A program made the position numbers and the translations under genes. Shown piece after piece: positions 42,133 to 52,665 of a DNA stretch of 64,000 bases. The DNA is from Bactericera cockerelli (lineage: Eukaryota; Arthropoda; Insecta; Hemiptera; Triozidae): NCBI GenBank assembly GCA_024516035.1, contig CM044958.1, positions 3,366,832-3,430,831 of the forward strand, read 5' to 3'. The notes under the pieces are model-generated. The model did no database searches, was not told where the DNA came from, and saw nothing but the letters and a program-made list of their open reading frames with translations. Position 1 is the first letter of the stretch, and every line of letters starts with the position of its first letter.

Positions 42133-42338
42133 TATAGTAGAAGGACCACCAGGCGAGGTTAATGCTCATTGCTCAAAGCATTTTCTACCACCTAAACCAC
42201 AGAGTACTATTATTATGTGGTCACAAACTCAAATTAATGTGGAAAAATTCGTGCACTGGGTGGGATTCGAACCAATGGATTCCTACGCTATCTGGATTAT
42301 TAGACTAGTGCGTTAACCACTTGACTACCAGTGCATTA
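42133..42338 (-). mobile_element. SINE family C, full length
   Basis: Best C copy. On plus: accaccaggcgaggttaatg, caaagcattttctaccacct, ttattatgtggtcacaaact, gtgcactgggtgggattcga, accaatggattcctacgcta, gttaaccacttgactaccag, tgca. On minus, box A (tagtcaagtggttaacgcac) and box B (ggttcgaatcccaccc) sit in an arrangement with a long variable arm, which suggests a tRNA-Ser- or tRNA-Leu-type ancestor. Confidence 0.85.
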
Positions 42339-42346
42339 ATTTCTTG

Positions 42347-42480
42347 TTTTTTTTTTTTTTTTTTTTTTTGATTCTTTGCAAAGTACAGAGCAGAAAAATT
42401 CCTGCCCCGCTGGGGATCGAACCCAGGTCACCATGCGTGCAATGCCTAGCGCGCTAACTCACTCTGCCACGGTGACTACT
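42347..42480 (-). mobile_element. SINE family Y, copy 1, with poly(A) tail
   Basis: On minus: tcaccgtggcagagtgagtt + agcgcgctaggcattgcacg, then tggtgacctgggttcgatcc + ccagcggggcagg, a short tail and a 23-nt poly(A) (poly(T) at 42347-42369). Box A and box B are both good. The second copy is at 51858-51945. Confidence 0.8.
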
Positions 42481-42625
42481 ACTTACGTACCACTGGCATG
42501 TTTCTAAAGTCTGCTAGCAAGGTCTTGGAAAGTGCACTCACTAGACACTAGATTTTTGGACCATGTGCAAAAAGTTGTTCCTAAATCTCTCTCACAATCT
42601 CCCTCCCTCTCCCCATATCTCTTCC
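42481..42625. other. Unassigned sequence
   Basis: Nothing recognised. Confidence 0.4.
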
Positions 42626-42627
42626 TC

Positions 42628-42742
42628 TCCTACTCATATCTCTCCTACCCATATATCTCCTACCCATATCTCTCCTAGTCATATCTCTCCTACCCATATC
42701 TCTCCTACCCATATCTCTCCTAGTCATATCTCTCCTACTCTG
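42628..42742 (+). repeat. 15-bp minisatellite
   Basis: About eight units of ctcctacccatatct with a regular variant ctcctagtcatatct every third unit, a higher-order pattern. The Pro/Ser/His open frame is an artefact. Confidence 0.9.
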
Positions 42743-42787
42743 ACTTATCTGTGGCTCTTATTTCTAGGTATTAATAAAACAAGTTGA

Positions 42788-43640
42788 GATTACATAACCA
42801 CCCCACTACTCTTTCTGTCTCTCTCTCTCTCTCTCTTTCTCCTCTCTCTCTCTGTCTCTCTGTCTCTCTTACTCTTTCTCTCCGCCAATCCCTCTATTAT
42901 ACTAACACCAGGATTTCATCCTTTTCTCTCTCTTCCCTTGAAGCTTTTCTTCTTCACTCTCTCCCTTCTCTCTCTTTCTCCCCTCCTCTCTTTCTCCCCT
43001 CTCTCTCTCTTTCTCCCTCACTCTCTTCTCTCTCTTTTCTCCTCTCCCTCCTCTCTCTCTCTCTCTTCCTCTTCTTCTCTCTCTCTCTCTCTCTGTCTCT
43101 TCTCCCCTTCTGTATATCTTTTCTCCTCACCTCCACCATTTATCTCCCTCCCTCTTCATCCTCTCTCCTCTCTCCAATATCTCTCTATCTTATCTCTGTC
43201 TCACTAGTTCTCTATCTCTCCCTCTCTCTTCTCCTCTTCATTCCTCTTTCACATCTCCTTCTGTATCTTCTCTCTTCTCATCTCCTCACCTCCTCATCTT
43301 TCCTCTTATCTCCTCTTCTCTCTTCATCTCTCCTTACTCTCTTCTCTATCTCTCTTCTCATCTCTTTCTTCTTCTCTCACTATCTCTTACTCTCCTCTCT
43401 CCTTATCTCTTCTCTAATCTCTCTCTCTCTTCTATCACTGTCTCTCTAATTCTCTATCTCTTATCTCTCTCTATCTCCTTCTCTCTGCTTTCCTATCTCA
43501 CTCTTCTCTCTCTTTCTCTCTTATTGTCCTTATGTCCTAAATTTTACTCTCTCCCTCTTTCTTTTCTGTCATCTAATTCTCTTATGCTCTTCCATCCTCT
43601 TTTTCCCACTCCTCTCCTACCTATCTACCCTAAATTCTTA
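42788..43640 (+). repeat. 850-bp C/T-rich tract
   Basis: Mostly (CT)n with ctcc, cttt and tatct variants. The 221-codon open frame is Leu/Ser-only and compositional. Confidence 0.95.
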
Positions 43641-44555
43641 TACCAACATATACAAGCTTTCCATATACAATATTTCTCTTCTATATTCTAAAACTTTATT
43701 GTCCTCTAATGTGCCATAAAAAATAGCTCTCTCCCTCCGTTTCTTTGTAGTCGATTATTCCTTGAGGAATTTTTTACCCATTCAAAGTTTTTATGTTCCC
43801 GACCAGAAACAATTTGATGAATATACATAGCGACTTATACATACATTAGATACATACTACATAGATATACTTATACGAACATAGATAGCAAGACCGTTCT
43901 GATTTCAAATGAAGACTATTATACATATGTATGTTATGTATAAATATGTACACGCATTTATTTATATACTATTTTGGATTTCTTTCTTTTTATTTTTTTT
44001 CTTCCAAAGTCGTCTGCAGTTGTTTTAACTTTTTAGATTGAGTTTTTCGAATCGGGAGATTCATTTTATCACTGGTTTTTTTTCTTCTCTCTGTCCTTTT
44101 ATCTGGACTTGAAATTGCGTCTGGGACCATCCCCCAAGTGATTTTCTTTTTATGTCGAAACCAAATCTGTGACCGCCCGAGTTTCTACTAGGTTACTGGT
44201 CACTTCTATCGTCCTGGGGTTTTCGTTTGCTAGTTTGTCACGAAACTTGGAGCTTGTGTAGTGTGCTTCACCAATCCCTGGTGTGAGATTCCGATTTATC
44301 TCTTCTACTTATCGATGAAATTGATTTTTTTTTAACCCAGATAACGCGGTAAAATTTTTTGTCTCGTTCATCCATTGAAATTTACAGCTATCCAAACTTT
44401 CTTATCAGTCACACTCAAGAATAAATCAAAATAAAAGTGGTGTCAACTTATCACTAGGACTCTAAACAAAGAGTTTGAGTTGTCGCCAACTATCCCCAAC
44501 AAGTTGAATTAATTAGAAAAATCCACAGCGTCCTTCTGGAAGGACGTCAGCCCTA
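43641..44555. other. AT-rich sequence, nothing recognised
   Basis: Loose (ATAC)n-like text at 43820-43960. No gene, no family. Confidence 0.5.
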
Positions 44556-44559
44556 TCTG

Positions 44560-44755
44560 GGTTAAGTTGTGCCCCGGAAGCGCTTTCCCATTACTTGAGG
44601 GCATTTCACCCGTACACCCACACCGTTGCGGAAAACTGTCAGAATTTTCCGCTCCGGCCGGGATACGAACCCGCTACCTCCGGACATCATAGCGCGTGAT
44701 TAGCTCAGTAGTTAAGCGCTCACTTGAAGGTCCCAGGTTCTGACCTGCTTTATCC
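44560..44755. mobile_element. tRNA-like SINE pair in opposite orientation (family Z)
   Basis: The minus-strand part (44560-44697) has box B gcgggttcgtatcccggccg, then tttccgcaacggtgtgggtg and cgcttccggggcacaactta. At 44695 a plus-strand tRNA-like head starts: gattagctcagtagttaagc, then ggtcccaggttctgacctgc. The two meet at agcgcgtgattagctc. Its box A can serve only the plus head; the minus head is cut. Confidence 0.55.
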
Positions 44756-44756
44756 T

Positions 44757-45410
44757 CACACTTCTCTCACTCTCTCTCTTCTTTTTCTCTCGTTTTTACT
44801 CCTTCCAGCTCTATTTCTTTCTATCTCTTCTCTCCCTTGACTCTTTAATTATCTTTCCTTCTCTCTCTCTATATATCTTCCCCCCTCTCTCTATATATTA
44901 TATCTCTCTCTCTCTCTCTCTCTCTCTTTTTCTCACCTCTCCCTTTACTCCCTCTTAGTCTTCGCTCTGCCCCTCACTTTCTTCATATCCCTTATCTTTC
45001 TCTCTCTTTCCCCATATTTGTCTCACCTCTTTTTCTCTCCCTTTTTCCTCATAATCTGTTTGTCTCTACCCCTTTATCTTTTCATCACATCATCTTTCTC
45101 CCTCATCTCTCTCTCTCTCACCCTCCCTCCCTCCCTCCCTCCCTTACACCCTCACATCCTTTCTCCTCACACTTCCACATCTTCTCTCACCTCCCTCCCT
45201 CCCACCCCTACATCCTTTCTCTCACCTCCCTTCCCCTCACCCTCACATTCTCTCTCTAACCTCCCTCCCTCTCACCCACACATCCAATCTCTCTCCCACC
45301 CTCTCTCCCCACATTCTCTCCCTCCCTCTCAGCTCCTTCCCTCTCTCCCCACTCCCTCCCTCCCTATCACCTCCCTCCCTCTCTCCCCCTCCTTCTCTCC
45401 CTGTTCCTGT
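44757..45410 (+). repeat. C/T- and C-rich tract
   Basis: Pyrimidine tract with (CCCT)n at 45124-45146 and recurrent cacatcctttctc(t)cac(c) units from 45150 to 45310. The 181-codon frame is compositional. Confidence 0.85.
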
Positions 45411-45417
45411 CAGTTAA

Positions 45418-45710
45418 CACGTTCGTTACCAAGCCAATTTTTTCAAGTTTTACGTAGGGACCAGGCGGTAAAGTCGCTGTTGCATCCTGGGTACCAATTT
45501 TATTTTTATTTTTGCATATTTGGCATCGTATTTGTACAAGAATCGATCCTATATCTGTTCTAATACTAACAACCTACCTCAAAAAGGCCATATATGGATG
45601 TTCAGTCCCTCTTTTGATTTTTTCACAATTTGATAACAGCCACATGTGTGTTTTCGGTCCCAAAGAAAAACACAAAAACATCCACATATGGCCGTTCGGT
45701 AACGAACGTG
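45418..45710. mobile_element. piggyBac-type MITE (293 bp)
   Basis: TTAA at 45414-45417 and 45711-45714 flanks terminal inverted repeats cacgttcgttacc (45418-45430) and ggtaacgaacgtg (45698-45710). A subterminal inverted pair ggccatatatggatg / catccacatatggcc reinforces this. The TTAA duplication and palindromic ends fit piggyBac. No transposase inside. The left end borders the C/T tract exactly. Confidence 0.88.
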
Positions 45711-45714
45711 TTAA

Positions 45715-46224
45715 ACAAAGTTCGAAGCTCAACTTCCCTGTCTGAACTGGGAGAGGAGAGAAAGTAGAAAGAAAAAAGTAAACACAGAGAAGGCAGCAAT
45801 GTTTCCCGTTGATTTTTTTCGCCCAAATTTCTCATTTTCATCCAAGTAATATACGAGCTAAGTAAATGCTCCTTCTTTTTGTGCTGTAAATAAAAATAAT
45901 AACAGACGCTATTTGAACTGTCCGAAGAGAACATAGCTCCTTTGCTTCAACAGTTTTATTTATTTTCAAGGAAAATTATATTCCTCTCGACTAAGGAAAA
46001 TCATGTACTTTTTAGAGAAAAAACGCAATTCCTTAAGAAAAAACAGATAGAACTTAAAGCCTCTTTGCTTCAAGTGCTTGATCAGTTTATTTATTAGGAA
46101 AATAATGTAAGTATATATGTACCATTTTAGGAATTATACCTACATATGAGAAATTCCTTAAAACAAAGGAAAAAAGATATATCTAGAACTCATTTCCTTT
46201 ATTTTTATTTGGCAAATTATACAT
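45715..46224. other. AT-rich sequence, nothing recognised
   Basis: A loose repeat of cctttgcttcaa(c/g) (45940, 46062) only. Confidence 0.4.
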
Positions 46225-46311
46225 ATAGGGACCAGGCGCGGCCGGTGGGAATTTGGTTTGGGGGTGCTGTCAAAATTTTACGAAAAGAAAAACTATGCAA
46301 CATTTAATACA

Positions 46312-46440
46312 TGTCTGCAAGGCCTAGTGGTGAAGTGGTTATGTCAGGGAGAGGGAATTCTAACTAGGGGGTCAATAGTTCAAGTCTCACGTGTGGTGAT
46401 TTTCGAGAATTCTGTTAGAGTGGTTAGGTATCATAATAAA
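46312..46440 (+). mobile_element. tRNA-like SINE nested in the hAT element
   Basis: ggcctagtggtgaagtggtt (box A) and gtcaatagttcaagtctcac (box B, 46372-46391) are followed by a short body and an AT-rich end. Only copy in the window. Confidence 0.5.
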
Positions 46441-47250
46441 GTAATTTGCTTTAATTTATAAAAAATGATTAGCTGACGCAAATATATTATGATGATAATT
46501 TTGGAATAACGTTTATTTTTCACAACCATTGTAGATTTTTTTTCAACATGCATGAGAAAAAAAATGTTCAAAAGAAAGAAAATAAGAATTTATAAAGGAC
46601 TTACTCTTTACTCTACTGATTATTTGGAGAAGAATCCATTCGCTGGATTTCGAACAAAACTTGTGAATGGCTTTTTCATTGAAGTCAGAATCAAATATGT
46701 ATATGTTTGAAATCATTTTTTTGGCAAGTGAAAACAAAGAAAACTTATTCTTAATAAGATGTCAACTGAATAGATTTTGTTTTTCCATACCTGCTTTGAA
46801 ATGTAATTACCTAATTCCTATGTGATAAAAAAACAATACATTTTATACTTTTTTCATTAAAAGTAAAAATATACATTTTTAACTTTAAAGAGAATGAATT
46901 GATAATACTAATTTAATTTTAATATCCTTTATAACTTTATAAGAAGTTTCAAACCCAACTTAAATTGATTGCACAAATTTAATCTTAAAATGAATTCAAA
47001 AAGGATAAAATAAATGTTATAATTATAGACCGATATGTTTACAAAACTTTGGGTAAAATAAAGTGTTAGGTAAATTTAATGATTAATTGTTATTTGTTAC
47101 ACTGTACTTTAAATCATTAAATAAATTGTAACCGATTATTAATTAATTTTCAAAACAAAAACACGTGAAATTATTAACATAAATTAGGCGGAACGGAACG
47201 AAAGGGCACAAAACAAAACCAGGTCATACGCGGCGCGAAGTCGGTAGGTA

Positions 47251-47516
47251 CTAATTTGTTAGTTCCGGAAGGAACTAGTAAATTAGTTCAGTGGATGAAG
47301 GGGAAGCCGGAGGGCTTCCCCTCTTCCTCCTCTGAACGGAAATCTAAAAATAATTCGAATTTTTACCACATCAGTCACGTCACTCTATTAGCTCTGCAGT
47401 CAGTTAGAAATTTTTTAGCAGATACTATTTGCCTCCTTCTGGTCTCCCCCGAGACCAACCCGCACAGCGGGTTGGTTTGGTTGCTCCATGCCTTCTCTTT
47501 CAATAAGGCATGAGCA
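47251..47516. other. Cluster of hairpins inside the hAT element
   Basis: Four strong hairpins in series: ctaattt..tagttcc/ggaacta..aaattag (47251-47286); aggggaagcc-ggag-ggcttcccct (47299-47322) nested in gttcag/ctgaac (47286-47337); overlapping tggtctc-cccc-gagacca (47440-47457) and ccaacccgc-aca-gcgggttgg (47455-47475); tgctc(c)atgcctt/aaggcatgagca (47482-47516). GC content is well above the surrounding 800 bp. Function unknown. Confidence 0.8.
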
Positions 47517-47905
47517 GAGAAAAGAGAAATGCTCTACGGAGCGCGGCAGGGTTCCGCACGGAGAAGCCAAAAAGTAAGAAGCGCGTTAGATATAGCTCCG
47601 TGAAGCTGGCTCGCCCCTAAAACCAATATGAAAGCTTTATTAGTCAAAAGTTTATATTTATGTTCTCTACAATCAAGCTGCTAAGGTTTATCTAATTAGG
47701 TACCTAGTTTTTATTTAGCATGATTTTTTTTATCATAATGATAATTTTTATGAATTTTTGTTCGAAATATGCGTAATGATTTTCATTCACTACAAGCTAG
47801 AGAGACATGAAAAAAAAACTTTTCTTTCCTTTTCGTCTGGGGGTGCTGGAGTTCCGCAGCTCCTTAGCACCGGCCGTCCCTGATAGGGACTAAAGTTAAA
47901 AAAAG

Positions 47906-48048
47906 ATATCATATTCCTGTTAATCACTTTTGAGATGACACAACTACTCAAACTCGCTTTACTAAATATTCGCTTAACTTGGGGCTCGAACCACCGACTT
48001 CAGGTTACAAGTCCGCCGCCTTATCGATCAAGCTACTGAGGTCGCTTC
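47906..48048 (-). mobile_element. SINE family A
   Basis: Minus copy, 16 bp from the hAT right-hand duplication: cacaactactcaaactcgct, gctcgaaccaccgacttcag, aagtccgccgccttatcgat + caagctactgaggtcg. Confidence 0.85.
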
Positions 48049-48165
48049 ATACAGGGACTGATGTCTAAGAATTCTACGAGAAAAAGCATTTCTTGAAAAA
48101 TAAATAAAAAATCTCATAGCGTTTTCAAAGGACATAAAAATTAATAATAAATGTCAAATTTTCAC

Positions 48166-48400
48166 GCCGGGGCTCGGGCGGTACAACTGCCCCCATGAGG
48201 GTTCGATGCTGCTAGTGGGGCGAAAGTTATTGTTCACATAAATTCATTCATATTATGTATATATTTATTTATTTTTTCTTTATTTTTTTTATATATTTTT
48301 TTTTGTTGTTGTTATATTGTATTTTGTATTTTCGTTTATAATTATATACATATATTGTATATGACCTATTATCTAATAAAGTGTAAATAAATAAATAAAT
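48166..48400 (+). mobile_element. tRNA-like SINE with (TAAA)n tail
   Basis: Head ggggctcgggcggtacaact + gcccccatgagggttcgatg resembles the E head (ggggcggaacggttgtgact...), then gttattgttcacataaattc. The 3' part is AT-rich and ends ctaataaagtgtaaataaat with (TAAA)n at 48383-48398. No E core is present. Confidence 0.55.
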
Positions 48401-48630
48401 TCACTTCTTATAGTTCTCGCATAAAGGACACTGAGGAAGACAAGGAATTGGTTGGTAGGGGAAAGGCAAAAGATGTTCAAAAATTTCTGTTCTGGATCCA
48501 AGAAAAAAAAGGCGTTCGATTAAAAAAAAAAAAAATATTGGGCTAAATAAATAATTTCATCCTCCCTTTTATTATTATACAAATACACATAATATTATAT
48601 TAATCTTTTTAGAAGAACAAACTAATGTAC
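48401..48630. other. Unassigned sequence
   Basis: Nothing recognised; poly(A) at about 48521-48534. Confidence 0.4.
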
Positions 48631-48635
48631 AATAT

Positions 48636-48820
48636 TTTATCATCATCATCATAGGGTGGTGTCATCGTTAATGATGGTAGCCAGACAGTGGAGGAATGAC
48701 TCAGCACTTCTACCACTGTCTTTACAAGGAGGCTGATAATTGACAAGGGCCCCCAGAACCAAGCCAATGCTGGTCTACTCCCTGTTTATAGTCCCCCAGT
48801 CAGACCATAAAAGTACAATA
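48636..48820 (-). mobile_element. Repeat family J, copy with one 5' monomer
   Basis: Plus text: (ATC)n, tagggtggtgtcatcgttaa + tgatggtagccagacagtgg, ctaccactgtctttacaagg, gacaagggcccccagaacca, gctggtctactccctgttta + tagtcccccagtcagac. It abuts an H copy at its head side. Confidence 0.85.
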
Positions 48821-48962
48821 TTTACATCAGTATAAAACTAATATAATAAATAAATAATAAAATAGATTGAAAAATAAATGAAAAAATGACAAAGAAGAGA
48901 AGAATACTAATGTCCTTACTAGAGGGCGGGGTTATTGGCTATGGCAATCTCTTCCACCCAAC
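48821..48962 (-). mobile_element. LINE 3'-end family H, copy 3
   Basis: AT-rich region, then gtccttactagagggcgggg + ttattggctatggcaatctc + ttccaccca. The hairpin is imperfect here (attggc-tat-ggcaat). Confidence 0.7.
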
Positions 48963-49019
48963 ACTTTTTCTTCACATGTTTTGTCAATGTGCAGATACCG
49001 TGATCAGTCAGTGAGTGAG

Positions 49020-49256
49020 TTTTTATTAATATTATTACTATCATCATCATATTGCTCGTTATTAGGCAAAGAAAAATTACAATATTTGCAGTACAATACA
49101 ATGAAACTTTAAAGAAAAAATAAATAGATAAAAATAATAAATAGAAAAAACAAAAGATAAATAGAACAAAGAGACAAGAACAATAAGAGAATAAAGCTAA
49201 TGCATGTCCTACCTAAAGGGCGAGGTTATTGCCTGTGGCAATCTCTTCTACCCAAC
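49020..49256 (-). mobile_element. LINE 3'-end family H, copy 4
   Basis: (ATC)n and ttgctcgttattaggcaaag, cagtacaatacaatgaaact, an A-rich part, then gtcctacctaaagggcgagg + ttattgcctgtggcaatctc + ttctaccca. It shows that the 3' end of H is a short-repeat tail beyond the AT-rich part. Confidence 0.75.
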
Positions 49257-49608
49257 CCTATTTTGAGTTGATCTCTAGATGTATAAAATTCGCGGTTTTA
49301 ATTATCCTACTTATGATTTCTACTTTCGTTTTTTCGATCAGAAGTTTGAAAGTTTCAACTTCAAAGCCAAGAACTTTGAGGTTTATAATTTCATCCGTAA
49401 AGTGTATTTACCTTCTTCAGGAGCTTTGAAGTTTTGAATCCATGTCTAAAATATCAATTTTATCCAGGAGGTACTGTTCAAAGTTTATTAAAATTTAGAT
49501 CTAAGAAAAGGATCCTGTTTGAATAATAATCAAAAAGTACAGAGATTACAAAGGTAGGGTGATGAAACGTCTTTTAACCTGGCTGTCGAAATAAAGCTGT
49601 TGATAGCA
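49257..49608. other. Unassigned sequence
   Basis: A 66-codon open frame overlaps the H copy; not a gene. Confidence 0.4.
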
Positions 49609-49660
49609 TTTTTTTTTTTTTTTTTTTTTTTAATTTCCTTATTCTATAATAAGGAAAGTA
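49609..49660. repeat. Poly(T) with adjacent hairpin
   Basis: T-run 49609-49631, then ttccttatt-ctat-aataaggaa (49636-49657), a perfect 9-bp stem. The following text (acacgatatctcgagaacgg + taagagctagagacttgaag) resembles subterminal sequence of arthropod DNA transposons; no end is found. Confidence 0.6.
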
Positions 49661-50145
49661 TTGTTTCGTCGAAAATTTGACCTAACAAGTTTTTTCCATT
49701 TCTGGGACGAATCATAGCTTCAGGATACTAATAAAGTTGTTTTCGGCCATTGGTCCGGCGACCGTGTGTCTTTGTGTGAGTGTGAACACGATATCTCGAG
49801 AACGGTAAGAGCTAGAGACTTGAAGTTTGGTTAGGGAAATTATTTTATACAGACGAACCACGAAACTTTTCTTTGAAATGGTTTTTAATCATGGCATTAA
49901 AAAATGAATTTGGAGGTAGTAATTAAAAAAATGAGGTATTAACAGCAAGAGGGATAAACCATAAAATATGATACATGTTAATACTTAAGTATATTTTTTA
50001 CGTTAAGAATAAGTTTTGTTACGATTTCGAAAATTAATCATTTATTTAGACCAGACCCTTTGTAAGTAGGGGTACCTAACCTATTTTTATCGGGTTCATT
50101 TTGAAGTTTTGCATATTTATATCATAAGCGCCAATCAAAAAAAAA
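49661..50145. other. Unassigned AT-rich sequence
   Basis: Nothing recognised beyond the note on the hairpin above. Confidence 0.4.
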
Positions 50146-50149
50146 TACC

Positions 50150-50245
50150 CGCCCTCACTGGAAACTTACATACTAGCTACAACATTCACCTTACCAGCCT
50201 TGGTTGCGTAACTTCTACTCCACGCACTGTTTTTTTCAAAATATT
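50150..50245 (-). mobile_element. SINE E/F core fragment
   Basis: cccgccctcactggaaactt, acatactagctacaacattc, accttaccagccttggttg: a diverged inverse core. Confidence 0.55.
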
Positions 50246-50299
50246 TTTAGCGACTCCTTTAGAGTCAGAACAGGACAGCTCTGTCAGACAGGGTTATAA

Positions 50300-50465
50300 T
50301 TGTTATTATAGTATGCTTTATTAGGAGGACAAAGTACAATGTTAACAGTATAAAATAGGGAAAAAAACAAATAAATGACAAAATAAATATCTTAAAAAAG
50401 AAAATAACACTGATGTCCTACCTAAAGAGCGGGGTTATTGCCTGAGGCAATCTCTTCCACCAAAC
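50300..50465 (-). mobile_element. LINE 3'-end family H, copy 5
   Basis: ttattatagtatgctttatt + aggaggacaaagtacaatgt, A-rich part, gtcctacctaaagagcgggg + ttattgcctgaggcaatctc + ttcca. The hairpin attgcc-tga-ggcaat (as plus) is perfect. Confidence 0.75.
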
Positions 50466-50860
50466 CCTTATTCGCCATTGTGCTCGTTCAATTTAACAGC
50501 GACAGTAACAATTTGCAAAAAATAAGAACTGAAATCTGCATAAGTAGTTCTTATGTTTCAGACCCCAAGCTGTTTGTTTAAAGCACCAGCGTCTTCTATA
50601 AGAGTTTCAACTTTATCTGCACCCATAAGAGGAAACTTTGCAGTATTTTTTGCAAATTGCTCAACGTTCAAGATTTACATAAAAAAACTTTCACCTTACT
50701 GTGGTGGGTGTGTGTGTGTGTGTGTTTTTATTTCAAGAATAACACCAAAGTTTCTTGCAGTTTCAGGATTTGATGTCTAAACATGTCCCGCCACAGTTAT
50801 GAATTTTATGGACGCCGATTTTTATTAGCGCTTGAATAAAATCTCTGTAGCAAAATAATT
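50466..50860. other. Unassigned sequence with (GT)n
   Basis: (GT)n at 50707-50724. A 75-codon open frame across it is not supported. Confidence 0.4.
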
Positions 50861-50932
50861 GCAACTTTACTGTTGCTAGATAAGGGTTTATGTAGTCTAG
50901 CTTTATTTGGGGGAGCGGCTCCTGTTTTTGAC
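50861..50932. repeat. Dispersed repeat family AA, copy 2
   Basis: tttactgttgctagataagg, tagctttatttgggggagcg, gctcctgtttttgacctctc. Second copy of the repeat at 7430. Confidence 0.65.
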
Positions 50933-51140
50933 CTCTCGGCTCTAGGAAGTTTTGATGCTGAAAATGATTTTCTTTGTCAACATCACAGGGATATTTTGGG
51001 CATTTTCTAATAATCAGAACTAAGCTCGAAGTAGTAAATTTTGAAGACGTAAGGTTTTTTTTCGACGTCTCTATATTTATTTATTATTTAAATATTATTG
51101 CCGTTATTACAGTCGCTTGTGTTGAACAGTTGATCTGTAA
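50933..51140. other. Unassigned sequence
   Basis: Nothing recognised. Confidence 0.4.
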
Positions 51141-51143
51141 TCA

Positions 51144-51290
51144 AGTGATTGGAATCAAGTGGTCTGATAATCCAGTTAGCGTAGGGATCCGTTGGTTCGA
51201 ATTCCACCCAGTGCATGAATTTTTCCTCAATTAAGTGAGTTTGTGACCACGTAATGATGGTTACATTCCACTAAAGAAGGTTATTAATTA
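51144..51290 (+). mobile_element. SINE family C
   Basis: aatcaagtggtctgataatc, agcgtagggatccgttggtt, cgaattccacccagtgcatg, aatttttcctcaattaagtg, agtttgtgaccacgtaatga, tggttacattccactaaaga. Internally deleted between the gaccac block and the 3' end compared with 42133-42338. Confidence 0.8.
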
Positions 51291-51395
51291 TTGGAATTTT
51301 CTTGTTCTCCTTTTGTTTTAAAAATGTTTGCATAAGACTTTAAGATGGTTTGCATGAGTTTGCTCTAAGTTTGCAGGGTCTGTATTGAAAAAAAA

Positions 51396-51435
51396 AATAT
51401 TGATGCAATTTTTTATACATTTATGCATCAATATT
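51396..51435. other. Perfect 12-bp hairpin
   Basis: aatattgatgca (51396-51407) and tgcatcaatatt (51424-51435), 16-nt AT-rich loop. Confidence 0.8.
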
Positions 51436-51459
51436 GTGCATTCCATATCCCTCCCTCCA

Positions 51460-51545
51460 TCCCGTAACATACCTCCCCTTGATGGACGAGAAGTTATGCA
51501 ATACTTCCCTTTAGGTGCTATAGGTCAACACGTGTGCACCTTAGG
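51460..51545 (-). mobile_element. SINE family D fragment
   Basis: cccgtaacatacctcccctt, gatggacgagaagttatgca, atacttccctttaggtgct. Middle part of D only. Confidence 0.65.
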
Positions 51546-51798
51546 ATTTGTGTGGTAGAATATAGAATACCGAGAATTGTAATTTTTTAACATGTAAACT
51601 TGGTTTAGATAGATAAATACTTATATCTACCTATTTTTCTGGAAACGGGTACTGTGAATTACTCAAATTTCATATTGTCTAATCAGAGATTGGCCAGTGA
51701 TAAAAAAAATCTAGTTTTTAGTCATTTTTAAAAAAAACTTTTTAATAAAACTGTTTCACATTATAAAAATCCGGTCTTTATTTTCCTAGAAATGAGAT
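51546..51798. other. Unassigned AT-rich sequence
   Basis: Nothing recognised. Confidence 0.4.
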
Positions 51799-51799
51799 G

Positions 51800-51836
<37 letters not shown>
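51800..51836. repeat. Poly(A) tract, 36-37 nt
   Basis: Longest A-run in the window, just upstream of the Y element head. It is therefore not the tail of that element and may be the tail of something upstream. Confidence 0.9.
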
Positions 51837-51837
<1 letters not shown>

Positions 51838-51857
51838 AAGACCATATTTATCCAAAA

Positions 51858-51945
51858 CCAGTCACCGTTACAGAGTGAGTTAGCGCGCTGGGCAATGCAC
51901 GCACGGTGATCTGGGTTCGATTCCCAGCGGGCAGGATTTTTTCTA
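51858..51945 (+). mobile_element. SINE family Y, copy 2
   Basis: cagtcaccgttacagagtga + gttagcgcgctgggcaatgc, acgcacggtgatctgggttc + gattcccagcgggcagg. Differs from copy 1 at about ten positions in 80. Confidence 0.8.
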
Positions 51946-52605
51946 TAATAACACAAAGAAACTGAAGTCACAACTGATACCATGTATAGATATATGGTTT
52001 TGAATTTAAATTTTAGGGGAAAATCTTTACTATTTAATAAATTATTATTTTAATAACTAATACTTGTAATGATTAAACACGATGTGTCATCATTCAACCT
52101 TGCAAGTAGCGCACTTCTCTTAGAAGCCCGTCAAAGCTTAGGAGAAGTACCTTCGTATAAATGTTTCTTTTCAAGAAAAATAAATAAATAAACTATTAAA
52201 AGAAATAAAAAATATTTATTTAACCAAAACCACCGTAAAAGTTTGTCCTCCATTTAAAACCCACAAGACAGAATCCAATAAATTTGAGGTTATTTAATTA
52301 AAATTATGAAAGAGACACAGTATAAGAGAGAAAACAGAAAAATCTTACGCAATCCAATTTAGAATTTGAGCGCTCTGTGCTCCCCTCTTCTTTCCCCAAC
52401 ATTCTTATCAAATTTCAGTATTTTTGAGAAATTTGAAAATTTATTTTTCCTTTTAATCATGAAATGATTATATAAACATGGATTTTCAAAAAGAGATAAT
52501 GTTACGTTGTTATTCTGTCTGATGTAACGTTCTCAGTTGTGACAGAAACTCTTTGGAAATTTTCTCAAGTGTCGTTCGATTTGAAATTTTAATTTAACGA
52601 CTTTT
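51946..52605. other. AT-rich sequence, nothing recognised
   Basis: No gene. cttctcttagaag / cttaggagaag pairs loosely at about 52115-52147. Confidence 0.4.
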
Positions 52606-52611
52606 TGAACA

Positions 52612-52665
52612 TCGGGATCATTCAAGACGGGGTTTTACCCTCCTTTCGCTGGAAACTTATCTCTT
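52612..52665 (-). mobile_element. SINE E/F core fragment
   Basis: gggatcattcaagacggggt + tttaccctcctttcgctgga + aacttat: inverse core, ends abruptly. Confidence 0.65.

Larger units (their letters stand above)
46233..47882. mobile_element. Non-autonomous hAT element (1,650 bp)
   Basis: Ends caggcgcggccggtg (46233-46247) and caccggccgtccctg (47868-47882) are inverted with 13 of 15 matches. The 8-bp target duplication atagggac is at 46225-46232 and 47883-47890. A further gggggtgctg occurs near both ends in direct orientation (46259, 47839). The interior holds a tRNA-like SINE (46312), an 800-bp very AT-rich stretch, and a GC-richer cluster of hairpins (47251-47516). No transposase frame is visible. 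Confidence 0.88.

Noticed and set aside
42784..43449. 221-codon Ser/Leu open frame
   Set aside because: Pure C/T low-complexity sequence.
45018..45563. 181-codon Ser/Leu/Pro open frame running into a piggyBac MITE
   Set aside because: C/T tract followed by the end of a transposable element; no domain.
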